A stretch of 24,994 nucleotides of DNA from NCBI GenBank assembly GCA_051881635.1, contig JBJEQG010000026.1, forward strand, positions 1-24,994, read 5' to 3'. A model generated the notes under the pieces. The model made no database searches. It was not told the origin of the DNA and was given only the letters and a program-made list of their open reading frames with translations. The position numbers were made by a program, and so were the translations under genes. Below are positions 1-7,165 of the stretch, one piece after another. Positions within the stretch are counted from its first letter, which is position 1, and each line of letters opens with the position of its first letter. The DNA comes from JBJEQG01 sp051881635. Lineage in GTDB: Bacteria > Bacillota > Clostridia > Oscillospirales > Acutalibacteraceae.

Positions 1-27
1 TAAAATTTAAAGTTCTGTTGAACTCGG

Positions 28-1218
28 TTATTGTGAATCGGCTAACCACTTTATCGCACAATAAGCATGAAGTGCAGCACCTTTTGTCAAAATATCTTCA
101 TTGAAAACAACTTCATCGTTATGCATTGGCTTGCCGAAAAGAGGGTTTTCCTCTTTTGTTCCCGCACCAATCAGTAAATAGGCACAAGGCAGTTCATAGG
201 TATAAGATGAGAAATCTTCTGAACCCATACCGCCGTTATCCATTAAATAAACGGACTTTTCCCCAAACAATTCAACAATATATCTGGACATTTGATTAAC
301 AAGTTCGGGATTGTTAATCAGCGGCGGTGCGGAGGACATCTCCTCCACATAGGCACTACCACGAAAAGCCTCAGCAATATTTTTTGAAATTGCTGTTATA
401 CGGTCAAATATACGGGCAGATAAATCCCGGTCAAATGTTCTGATTGTTCCTTCAAGAACCACTTCCTGCGGAATAATATTCGGTGCTTCACCGCCTTTGA
501 ATTTTCCTATGGTTACAACGGCGGCATCGGTTGCCGAAATTTCTCTCGATGTAATTTCCTGAACCGCCAAATAAATATGTGCAGCAATATTGATAGGGTC
601 AACGCCTGTTTCGGGCATTGCACCATGACAGCCCACGCCTTTAACCGTAATTCTGAAAAGCATACAGCCTGCCATTGTTGTTCCTCTGCCGCATAAAACA
701 AGTCCTGTGGGTGTTCCTGAATGAACATGAAGTGCCAATCCAGCCTGCGGTACAGGATTTTCCAAGACACCGGCTTTCAACATCGTTTTTGCTCCCGTAA
801 AACCTTCCTCGTCCGGCTGGAATACAAGTTTTACCGTTCCTTTCAGTTCACTCTGATATTCTCTCAAAAGTTTTGCTGCACCGAGCAGCATTGCCGTATG
901 CATATCATGACCGCAAGCGTGCATTGTTCCGTCATTAGACTTAAAGTCCAAGTCGGTTTTATCGTTGATTTTCAATCCATCCATATCGGCTCGGAGCATA
1001 ATACATCTTCCCGTATCTTCACCCGTAATTTCGGCAACAATGCCGCTTTCACAGATTTCAACCGGCTCATAGCCCATTTCAGACAGCCGCTTTTTTACAT
1101 AGGCTTTTGTGTGGGGCAGACAAGCTCCAACTTCCGGATTTTTATGAATGGTTCTTCTGTCTGAAATAATCTGCTCTTTCAGTTTTTCCGCTGATATTTT
1201 CATGGTTTGTGTATTCAT
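28..1218 (-). CDS. M20D-family amidohydrolase (N-acyl amino acid / hippurate hydrolase type)
   Basis: A 396-aa cytosolic metallohydrolase, the usual length for peptidase family M20 subfamily D, which removes acyl groups from N-acylated amino acids or aminobenzoyl conjugates. Metal-site motifs are visible: ACGHDMH at about 101-107 (Cys102, His104), the acidic pair in QPDEEG (Glu137/Glu138), LHVH at 163-166 and the C-terminal MHNDE (His366). GMGSEDFS is also typical of the family. No signal peptide is seen. The ATG start has a purine-rich GTGAGGT site about 9 nt upstream. The gene is transcribed alone, divergent from the membrane protein gene at 1323. Its exact substrate cannot be told from sequence; names such as hippurate hydrolase or ama are equally possible. 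Confidence 0.9.
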   Translation of the reverse strand: MNTQTMKISAEKLKEQIISDRRTIHKNPEVGACLPHTKAYVKKRLSEMGYEPVEICESGIVAEITGEDTGRCIMLRADMDGLKINDKTDLDFKSNDGTMHACGHDMHTAMLLGAAKLLREYQSELKGTVKLVFQPDEEGFTGAKTMLKAGVLENPVPQAGLALHVHSGTPTGLVLCGRGTTMAGCMLFRITVKGVGCHGAMPETGVDPINIAAHIYLAVQEITSREISATDAAVVTIGKFKGGEAPNIIPQEVVLEGTIRTFDRDLSARIFDRITAISKNIAEAFRGSAYVEEMSSAPPLINNPELVNQMSRYIVELFGEKSVYLMDNGGMGSEDFSSYTYELPCAYLLIGAGTKEENPLFGKPMHNDEVVFNEDILTKGAALHAYCAIKWLADSQ

Positions 1219-1322
1219 TTTACGTTAACCTCACTTTCAATTATAAATTTTATTTTTACTCTTTCCCTGTCATGATTCATGGTTTTTCGGCATAAATATG
1301 CAGTAACAGGGAGGGATTTTCC

Positions 1323-1826
1323 GTGCATGACACAAATTACGATACAAAGGCTTTTTGGCTGAGTGTTGTCGGATTTTTTACCGTCAGTATTGTTGGTACA
1401 TTTGCTCACTTTCTCTATAATATAAGTGGTGGAAATTTCACTGTCGGACTGTTCACGCCTGTCAGCGAAGCCCCTTTTGAACATTTAAAGCTGTTATTTT
1501 TTCCGTTTGTTCTATGGAGTTTTTTGGAGTACGGTGTCTATGGCAGACACATACGGGGTTTTTGGTTTTTAAAGGCTTTAAGCGTTACCATAGGCATGAT
1601 TTTTACAATCGGCACTTTTTATATCTATTCGTCCGTTTTGGGACACCATATCTTATCTGTTGATATTCTTCTGTTTTTGATTTCCGTTCTTATGGCATTT
1701 GGTTTTTCTTTGTTGGGTATGCTTTCGGAAAAATTTGCAAATAAAAAACTGGATTGGATTGGCATAAGTCTTTTGATTTTTGAAACTTTGATTTTCTGGA
1801 TTGTGTTTCAATTCATACCTCTGTAA
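1323..1826 (+). CDS. small polytopic membrane protein, DUF6512-like
   Basis: A 167-aa hydrophobic protein with about five membrane segments. The short conserved-looking motif around residues 43-59 (VGLFTPVSEAPFEHLKL) resembles a family of Clostridia membrane proteins that I associate with DUF6512; the function is unknown. I chose the GTG start at 1323 because GGGAGGG lies at 1308-1314 with suitable spacing, while the nearby ATG at 1327 is out of frame. It stands alone between a divergent amidohydrolase gene and a convergent AAA ATPase gene. The family name is from memory and uncertain; that it is an integral membrane protein is secure. Confidence 0.75.
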   Translation: MHDTNYDTKAFWLSVVGFFTVSIVGTFAHFLYNISGGNFTVGLFTPVSEAPFEHLKLLFFPFVLWSFLEYGVYGRHIRGFWFLKALSVTIGMIFTIGTFYIYSSVLGHHILSVDILLFLISVLMAFGFSLLGMLSEKFANKKLDWIGISLLIFETLIFWIVFQFIPL

Positions 1827-1888
1827 AGTGCAAACCATGTCAATTAAAATGTCGTTTCTGTTTTCATGTTAAAATTAACAACTAACAT

Positions 1889-3382
1889 TTAACGGAGGCT
1901 TTTGATGTCATTAAGAATTTCCCGTTCCGTTACACTCGTCAACAAACGGCGGTTATAAATATCATACTTATCACAGCCGTATTCGGCAATAAAGCGTACT
2001 GTATCGGGATTTATACTCATTTCTGTAACAAAAACAACCATTTCCTGACTGTCACCAAAGGTCATTTCTATAAACGAAAAGGCATTGTTTAATGCCGCTG
2101 ATGCCGCATTGATAACGGTATCCAATGCCTGCCGCTCGGCAGCAAAAAAATGCCGTACCTCCTCGAAATTGTCATGACCGCTATCCTCCATATTTTCGAT
2201 ATAAGAACGCAATGTCATAAGCAAACGGCGTTGAATTAGTATTTCCCGTTCCGGGGTATTGCCCTCCCTTTGGTCAGCTTCAAAGGTGTTTTCACGGTCA
2301 TCATAAACCAAACCCAAACGGGAAATAACAGACGCCCCCGCCGCTGAGGTATCTCGTACATACATCAGAATATCATGCAGTTCTTCGGCATAAAGTTCAT
2401 CGTCCAACGCTGTACGGCATCTTGACGATACCGCCGACACCAACAAACCTATAACACTTAATTTTTCGTCAAACGGTGCGTCAGATAAGCGTCGATAGGA
2501 AATATTATGAAAGTCCCCTTTTATAATTCCGTCTATACTGTAATCATGGCGGTACTTTCGGTATAAATCGAGATAGTTCGCAAAATCTTTCGCAATATTA
2601 GGAAATTGGAGATATTCCGCTGTAATATCTGCATCAACGGAAATATCCATATCTTCATAAACATACAGTAATTCGGATAAGTCCTCCCAACCACGGGCGG
2701 TAACAAACTGCATACCGTCCACAGTGGTTTCCGCTTTATAGAAATTCTGCGGTTTGATTTGAAGATATGACAAAATGGTGTCATGTATGCCAACTTCATA
2801 AGCGTAAGCTCTCCATACATCATAACACGGCTCGATTGAAATTTGCTTGACACGGTCGAGTGTTACCATGTCAAATTCACGCACGGATTTATTATATTCG
2901 GGCGGATTGCCGGCTGCAACAATAATCCAACCGGACGGCAGTTTTTGATTGCCAAAGCGTTTCATTTGTAAGAATTGCAGCATTGTAGGGGCTAATGTTT
3001 CCGACACACAGTTGATTTCGTCCATAAAGAGGATACCCTCTTTCAGACCTGTTGTTTCCATTTTATCATAAACAGCGGCGATAATTTCGCTCATGGTATA
3101 TTCGGTGACAGAACATTCTCTGCCACCGATTTTTTTTTGAACAATATAGGGCAATCCTATAGCACTTTGTCGGGTATGGTGCGTCATGGTATAAGACACA
3201 AGGGCAATATCGCACTCATGGGCGACTTGTGCCATAATCTGCGTTTTGCCGATACCCGGCGGTCCTATGAGCAAAATCGGACGCTGACGCATTTCAGGAA
3301 TACGGTATGCTCCATATTCGTCCTTAGCAAGATAGGCTTTGACCGTATGAATTATTTCCGTTTTGGCTTTCTGTATATTCAT
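1889..3382 (-). CDS. MoxR-type AAA+ ATPase paired with a VWA protein
   Basis: A 497-aa ATPase. The Walker A motif GPPGIGKT is at 40-47, Walker B ILFMDE at about 117-122 and a sensor-1 Asn in AAGNPP follows, the arrangement of MoxR/RavA-class AAA+ proteins. The C-terminal 250 residues are mostly helical and acidic, with no recognised domain. It is the last gene of a four-gene minus-strand operon: the upstream VWA-like gene stops 13 nt before this ATG, and AGAGGA lies in that gap. MoxR ATPases typically act with a VWA partner as chaperone-like remodelers (RavA-ViaA, CbbQ-CbbO), so a joint complex with the next gene is inferred. The substrate is unknown. Confidence 0.88.
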   Translation of the reverse strand: MNIQKAKTEIIHTVKAYLAKDEYGAYRIPEMRQRPILLIGPPGIGKTQIMAQVAHECDIALVSYTMTHHTRQSAIGLPYIVQKKIGGRECSVTEYTMSEIIAAVYDKMETTGLKEGILFMDEINCVSETLAPTMLQFLQMKRFGNQKLPSGWIIVAAGNPPEYNKSVREFDMVTLDRVKQISIEPCYDVWRAYAYEVGIHDTILSYLQIKPQNFYKAETTVDGMQFVTARGWEDLSELLYVYEDMDISVDADITAEYLQFPNIAKDFANYLDLYRKYRHDYSIDGIIKGDFHNISYRRLSDAPFDEKLSVIGLLVSAVSSRCRTALDDELYAEELHDILMYVRDTSAAGASVISRLGLVYDDRENTFEADQREGNTPEREILIQRRLLMTLRSYIENMEDSGHDNFEEVRHFFAAERQALDTVINAASAALNNAFSFIEMTFGDSQEMVVFVTEMSINPDTVRFIAEYGCDKYDIYNRRLLTSVTEREILNDIKSLR

Positions 3383-3395
3383 AAAAATTCCTCTT

Positions 3396-4718
3396 TTAGG
3401 TTGGTCTGTTATTTTCTTTTAACAAATCTTCCGGTTCTAATATAATCTTCATCGCCCACGGCGGAACAGTGATACTTTCGGTTTCGTCTGTGCGTACAAA
3501 AATAAATGCCGTATCATAAGGCGGGCGTTTGGTCGGATAAGTTCCCAAACCGTCCGTAAAGTAGAGCAAACCTTTGAGGTTTTGGAAACTGCCGTTTTCA
3601 ATCAGTGTATTGACATAGGAAAAAGCAGGACGAAAATCCGTACCGCCGCCGCCATGAATTGAAAAGTCGGCGGCATATTGTTCAATATCGCTGAGATGTT
3701 GCAATGTTATATCGCTTTGAATTTTTTCATCGCATTGTATGACATGAATATTGACATCATGAAAAAAGCCGTCATTTAGTTTGAGTATAGTATAAGTTTG
3801 TTCCAAAAATTGACGGAGCAATTCCCCTGAACAGGAGCGTGAAGTGTCCAAAACAATCGCAAATTCCTCGATTTTTTTAACTTCTTTAAATTCCAAAGGT
3901 TCAATCAGCGGCATATTGCCATAAACCTCTAAACCGTATGTGTAAAAGGCAAGGTCGTAATTATCAAGGTCAATCGTTGTTTCCTCTCTCAAAACAGCAA
4001 ATTTCCGCAAAAAATCCCGATAGCTGTATCTGGGACGATTTGCCGAATGAAGTTGTCCGACAACATCTCCTGCACCATTACCACCCATAGGGGCAAACAT
4101 TTCAATATTTGTTTCGGTTTTTTCGCCAACCTCTCCCCATTTGCGTTCAAAAAGGCTCATCTGTCTTTGGGACTGCCGCATAGGATACCAAAGTTCATGA
4201 CTGTCGCAAAAAAATTCGGTGGCAAGCAAAATTCGTTCTTCCTCTGTTTTGGAAAGTAAAACACGATAGATACCTTGTGCCGTTAAAGTTTTCATGTTTA
4301 ATTTTTGGCGACATTCACGGTAAAAACTCTGTCGCAGTCCTGACGGCTGTCGATAAACAATGCGTAATTGCAAGCTGTCGATGACGGATTCTACCGCCAC
4401 ATCACAAGCAATATCCCAAAGTGGCGGTTCACGGTTTTCACATTTAATCAGATGACGCAGTATGCAATGAAAAAGAATATGAAGGTACATACGATTGACA
4501 GCATTTCGGCTTTGGCAATACAAATCCGCTAAGCGTTCAGGTGCATAATACAGAGCAAAACCGTCCGTTGCCGCTAACGGTACGGCGGTATTGACTTCAT
4601 AGGTCAATCCGCTGAGTGCCAAATTTAAGAAACGCATATTCATATATATTTCACTGCGTGAGGCATTTAAAATGCGTTCGCCAATTTTCTGCCATTTTTC
4701 CGCTTTTGTATCTGCCAT
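3396..4718 (-). CDS. DUF2201 / VWA-like domain protein, partner of the AAA+ ATPase
   Basis: A 440-aa protein with two parts. The N-terminal half resembles the putative metallopeptidase domain of DUF2201 proteins: HILFH at 80-84 plus His89 occupies the place of the usual HExxH, but the catalytic Glu is Ile, so peptidase activity is doubtful; WDIACDVAVE follows. The C-terminal half is a VWA-like domain with a MIDAS motif DTSRS (Asp291, Ser293, Ser295), a Thr in GGGGTD and an Asp in FTDG. RBS AAGGCGG precedes the ATG. It sits 13 nt from genes on both sides and is surely co-transcribed with the AAA+ gene. The VWA domain probably presents substrates or metal-dependent contacts to the ATPase (inference). 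Confidence 0.87.
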   Translation of the reverse strand: MADTKAEKWQKIGERILNASRSEIYMNMRFLNLALSGLTYEVNTAVPLAATDGFALYYAPERLADLYCQSRNAVNRMYLHILFHCILRHLIKCENREPPLWDIACDVAVESVIDSLQLRIVYRQPSGLRQSFYRECRQKLNMKTLTAQGIYRVLLSKTEEERILLATEFFCDSHELWYPMRQSQRQMSLFERKWGEVGEKTETNIEMFAPMGGNGAGDVVGQLHSANRPRYSYRDFLRKFAVLREETTIDLDNYDLAFYTYGLEVYGNMPLIEPLEFKEVKKIEEFAIVLDTSRSCSGELLRQFLEQTYTILKLNDGFFHDVNIHVIQCDEKIQSDITLQHLSDIEQYAADFSIHGGGGTDFRPAFSYVNTLIENGSFQNLKGLLYFTDGLGTYPTKRPPYDTAFIFVRTDETESITVPPWAMKIILEPEDLLKENNRPT

Positions 4719-4731
4719 TGTTTTTTCCGCC

Positions 4732-5697
4732 TTAAAGTTCTAAATTTTTTCTCTTGTGTTCAAACTGCTGTCCGTATTCATGAAGTATTGCCGCAAAAGA
4801 CGGGCGTTTTTGTCGAGCCGTTTTCTCGGTCAGCTTTATATAATCATCTCTGTTTATGCTTTTTAAGTTTAAAATATATGCAGCTCTGTCGATATTATCC
4901 TCTGTCATGGCAATTTCAAAAAAATCAACGGCATTTTCGGCAAGATACCGCAAATAAACGGCTTTATTTTGCTCGGAAAGTGCATAGGGATATTCCAAAC
5001 GGGCAAAAATCAAAGCATACAAAAGACTTTTTTCTTCTTCCACACACGCAAACGGAAAACACAAATCGTATGCCCGAAAATCAATTTTGCCTTTCGGCAG
5101 GCATTGACGGTACCGCAAACCCGTTCCGTATGTATGATATTCAAAAATGCGGGCTGGTGCATTTTCAACCGCTTCTTCAAAATAGGCGGGAAAAATCAAT
5201 CTCGCCCTTTCGTCCGTATCCACAAAATGCAAATCAAGTGTTATTTTGTTCTGTATTTCGGAAAACACTGTATAAAGACAGGTCGGAACATCATGATGCA
5301 AATGAATGGTAATGTGTGTCAAACTTTCGCAGTTCAGAAAAGCGTTACTACCAATACGCCTCACATCGTCCGTTAAAGTTAAATGCTGAAAACGGCGGCA
5401 ATCATAAAATGCATAATCCTCAATCGCTGATATACCGTTTGGCAAATCAACCGCCTCTATATTTTCTCCGCATAACGGCTCGGAAATTTCGGGAAAATCT
5501 TTCAACGGACAAGCGGCTTTCCATGAATTTTGAGGTGCAAAGGTACGGGCTGCCACTGTTGTAATATTGCTGTTTTTAGGCAAAACAATATTTTGATTCT
5601 GACCGCCGCACCGAATAAGACATTTTCCTACCGTACGGGGAATACACAAAAAATGATTCCCCTCATAATTAAGCACTTCATAGGTTATATTATTCAT
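4732..5697 (-). CDS. cytoplasmic leucine-rich-repeat (BspA/LRR_5-type) protein
   Basis: A 321-aa protein from the preferred start. Residues around 85-140 hold two consecutive repeats of the BspA/LRR_5 type (I..IEDYAFYDC...L.L and VRRIGSNAFLNCESLTHITI). The rest is a degenerate repeat region and a helical C-terminal domain rich in Tyr, Glu and Lys. There is no signal peptide, cell-wall anchor or membrane segment, unlike the usual surface BspA proteins, so it is predicted to be cytoplasmic. I chose the ATG at 5697 because GGTGAG lies 7 nt upstream, while the in-frame ATG at 5712 has no RBS. The start overlaps the upstream gene by 8 nt, and the VWA gene begins 13 nt downstream. A role as recognition or adaptor component for the AAA+/VWA pair is inferred from context only. 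Confidence 0.8.
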   Translation of the reverse strand: MNNITYEVLNYEGNHFLCIPRTVGKCLIRCGGQNQNIVLPKNSNITTVAARTFAPQNSWKAACPLKDFPEISEPLCGENIEAVDLPNGISAIEDYAFYDCRRFQHLTLTDDVRRIGSNAFLNCESLTHITIHLHHDVPTCLYTVFSEIQNKITLDLHFVDTDERARLIFPAYFEEAVENAPARIFEYHTYGTGLRYRQCLPKGKIDFRAYDLCFPFACVEEEKSLLYALIFARLEYPYALSEQNKAVYLRYLAENAVDFFEIAMTEDNIDRAAYILNLKSINRDDYIKLTEKTARQKRPSFAAILHEYGQQFEHKRKNLEL

Positions 5698-5968
5698 GTT
5701 CCTGCTCACCATAAAGATTGTCCAGACATTTCATATATTGCTCACGGATATATGATACAATCGGCTCTATTGACGCCGCTTCAAACGGAAAAACCTTTTC
5801 GTCTACAACCGTACTTTTTTCCAAACAGTATTCCCCATACCAAATTTTAACGGTCATGATTTCTTCTTTCAAGTCGGGAATAATCATATAGTTAAACTCG
5901 TCCTCGTTTTCGCTGTACGGATTATCATTCTCAAACCACATAAATTTCGGCAAAAACTCACAAACCAT
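5690..5968 (-). CDS. 92-aa acidic hypothetical protein, first gene of the AAA+/VWA/LRR operon
   Basis: I do not recognise this protein. It is small, acidic and rich in aromatic residues, with no membrane segment. An in-frame ATG exists at 6016, but the operon promoter (6007-6035) overlaps that extension, and the ATG at 5968 has an excellent RBS (GGAGAGG, 9 nt spacing), so 5968 is the start. Its stop overlaps the start of the LRR gene by 8 nt, implying translational coupling and a shared function. It could be a small regulator or inhibitor of the system encoded downstream, but nothing in the sequence shows this. Confidence 0.75.
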   Translation of the reverse strand: MVCEFLPKFMWFENDNPYSENEDEFNYMIIPDLKEEIMTVKIWYGEYCLEKSTVVDEKVFPFEAASIEPIVSYIREQYMKCLDNLYGEQEHE

Positions 5969-6006
5969 AAAAACTGTCCTCTCCGTTTTATACTTTTCTG
6001 TGTAAC

Positions 6007-6035
6007 AGTATATCATCTTTTGGAATATCTATCAA
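6007..6035 (-). promoter_or_regulatory. sigma-A-type promoter of the acidic/LRR/VWA/AAA+ operon
   Basis: Reading the minus strand, TTGATA (6035-6030) and TATACT (6012-6007) are separated by exactly 17 bp. The predicted transcript starts near 6000, about 30 nt upstream of the ATG at 5968. Confidence 0.7.
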
Positions 6036-6067
6036 GTATTCCTATATACGAAAAAAGAAATATAAAA

Positions 6068-6097
6068 GCGGCATGAACCGCTGAAAGTTCATGCCGC
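6068..6097 (-). terminator. terminator of the spore protein gene
   Basis: An 11-bp perfect stem (GCGGCATGAAC at 6068-6078 with its complement at 6087-6097) and an 8-nt loop. On the minus strand it is followed by TTTTATATTTC. It lies just after the stop of the spore protein gene and separates that gene from the downstream operon promoter. Confidence 0.85.
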
Positions 6098-6111
6098 CAA
6101 AACAAATTTTA

Positions 6112-6309
6112 TTATTTCATGTTATTTTCGTATGATTCAATCATACGCTTTACCATCTGACCACCAACAGAACCAACCTCTCTGGCTGTCAGGTTGCCGT
6201 TATAGCCCTGACTGAGGTTTACGCCAACCTCATTGGCACATTCCATTTTAAAGCGTTCCATAGCTTCCTTTGCCTGAGGAACATTTATCTGATTGTTGTT
6301 GCTGGACAT
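6112..6309 (-). CDS. alpha/beta-type small acid-soluble spore protein (SASP)
   Basis: A 65-aa protein of the length and sequence pattern of alpha/beta-type SASPs, which coat and protect DNA in the dormant spore and are degraded by the GPR protease at germination. Hallmarks visible are FKMECANEVGV, the region containing the GPR cleavage site, and YNGNLTAREVGSVGGQMVKR, the conserved C-terminal segment. The RBS AAGGAGA is well placed. It is monocistronic with its own terminator. SASP genes are expected to depend on forespore sigma-G; I could not assign a convincing sigma-G promoter in 6310-6480. This gene shows that the organism's lineage forms spores. Confidence 0.95.
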   Translation of the reverse strand: MSSNNNQINVPQAKEAMERFKMECANEVGVNLSQGYNGNLTAREVGSVGGQMVKRMIESYENNMK

Positions 6310-6512
6310 AATCTTTTTCTCCTTTTCTTAATTTAATTTTTATTTTCAAATTTCATGCATCAGGTCTGTTCGTCCATAAAAATCAATCATTGAAATTTTA
6401 TATACAAACATTTATTTGACCTTTGCAATAATATTTTGTGTCAAACCTCAAAAAATATAATATGTAATTTTTTCTAATTACAGCAAATAGCTCTTTTGGG
6501 AAAGATGAAATA

Positions 6513-7019
6513 TCAGTTGTATTCCGCAGGATTTTTAATTTTAATACCGCATGAAAGAAGAACACCATAAGCGGCTAAAATCGGATATAAAGGCATTTCC
6601 TGTTCCAAATGCAGAGAGAAATCCTGTGCTTCAACAACCGTACCGTCAGTGGTAACTATATCCCGCCGCAAGGAAATCAGTATATTTTCATAGTCAGCAA
6701 CCGCATCAGCAGTCAGTGTATCATAAGGTGACATGGAACAGGTTAATACCGTTAAATTATAGGCATGGGCAAGATAAACAGCCTGTTTGTTGCCACTGTC
6801 CAAAATACAAATATCAGCCTGTGGCAAGGTACTGTCTGTATCCAAATTTTCTCCCAAAACCATAACATCATAATGCTCGAATTTTGCATCAGATTCTATG
6901 CAGAAATCGGCGTTTTTTTCGTTTAAGCATGATACCGAACCATAAGTGGCACACACTTTATAAATTGTATGGAACAGTGTTTTTTGAAAGTCATCTCCGA
7001 CAATGGCAACTTTAAACAC
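6513..7019 (-). CDS. hypothetical protein, 168 aa
   Basis: I do not recognise this protein with confidence. It begins with a hydrophobic beta strand followed by GDD (MFKVAIVGDD), and strands such as YDVMVLGEN, ADICILDSG and LTVLTCSM alternate with helices, suggesting a Rossmann-like alpha/beta fold with nucleotide or sugar-nucleotide contacts. No Walker A or catalytic motif is visible. It ends with a hydrophobic helix, PLYPILAAYGVLLSCGI. The GTG start at 7019 is preceded by GGCGGTGAG. It is transcribed away from the ABC exporter operon, sharing a roughly 145-bp intergenic region with it. Function unknown. Confidence 0.7.
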   Translation of the reverse strand: MFKVAIVGDDFQKTLFHTIYKVCATYGSVSCLNEKNADFCIESDAKFEHYDVMVLGENLDTDSTLPQADICILDSGNKQAVYLAHAYNLTVLTCSMSPYDTLTADAVADYENILISLRRDIVTTDGTVVEAQDFSLHLEQEMPLYPILAAYGVLLSCGIKIKNPAEYN

Positions 7020-7105
7020 GAACTCACCGCCATGAAAATTTTATATTTATTATCTGTTTTAGATAAGCACTTTATACTGTAAAGGAAATTTTATCTTTCA
7101 TACTA

Positions 7106-7134
7106 TTGTCAATACTTTTAAATTCATCTATAAT
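7106..7134 (+). promoter_or_regulatory. sigma-A promoter of the ABC exporter operon
   Basis: TTGTCA at 7106-7111 and TATAAT at 7129-7134 with an exact 17-bp spacer. The predicted start of transcription is about 25 nt upstream of the GTG at 7166. Confidence 0.75.
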
Positions 7135-7165
7135 ATATGCGAAATAAATTTTAAGGAGTGATAAA

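Noticed and set aside
721..1164. 147-codon open frame antisense to the M20 amidohydrolase
   Set aside because: The opposite strand carries a complete family-length enzyme with all metal-binding motifs.
4788..5312. 174-codon open frame on the plus strand opposite the LRR gene
   Set aside because: No RBS or homology, and low-complexity composition; the minus-strand LRR gene has repeats, an RBS and operon context.
5969..6016. Longer N terminus for the 92-aa operon leader protein
   Set aside because: It overlaps the predicted promoter and transcription start; the later ATG has GGAGAGG.
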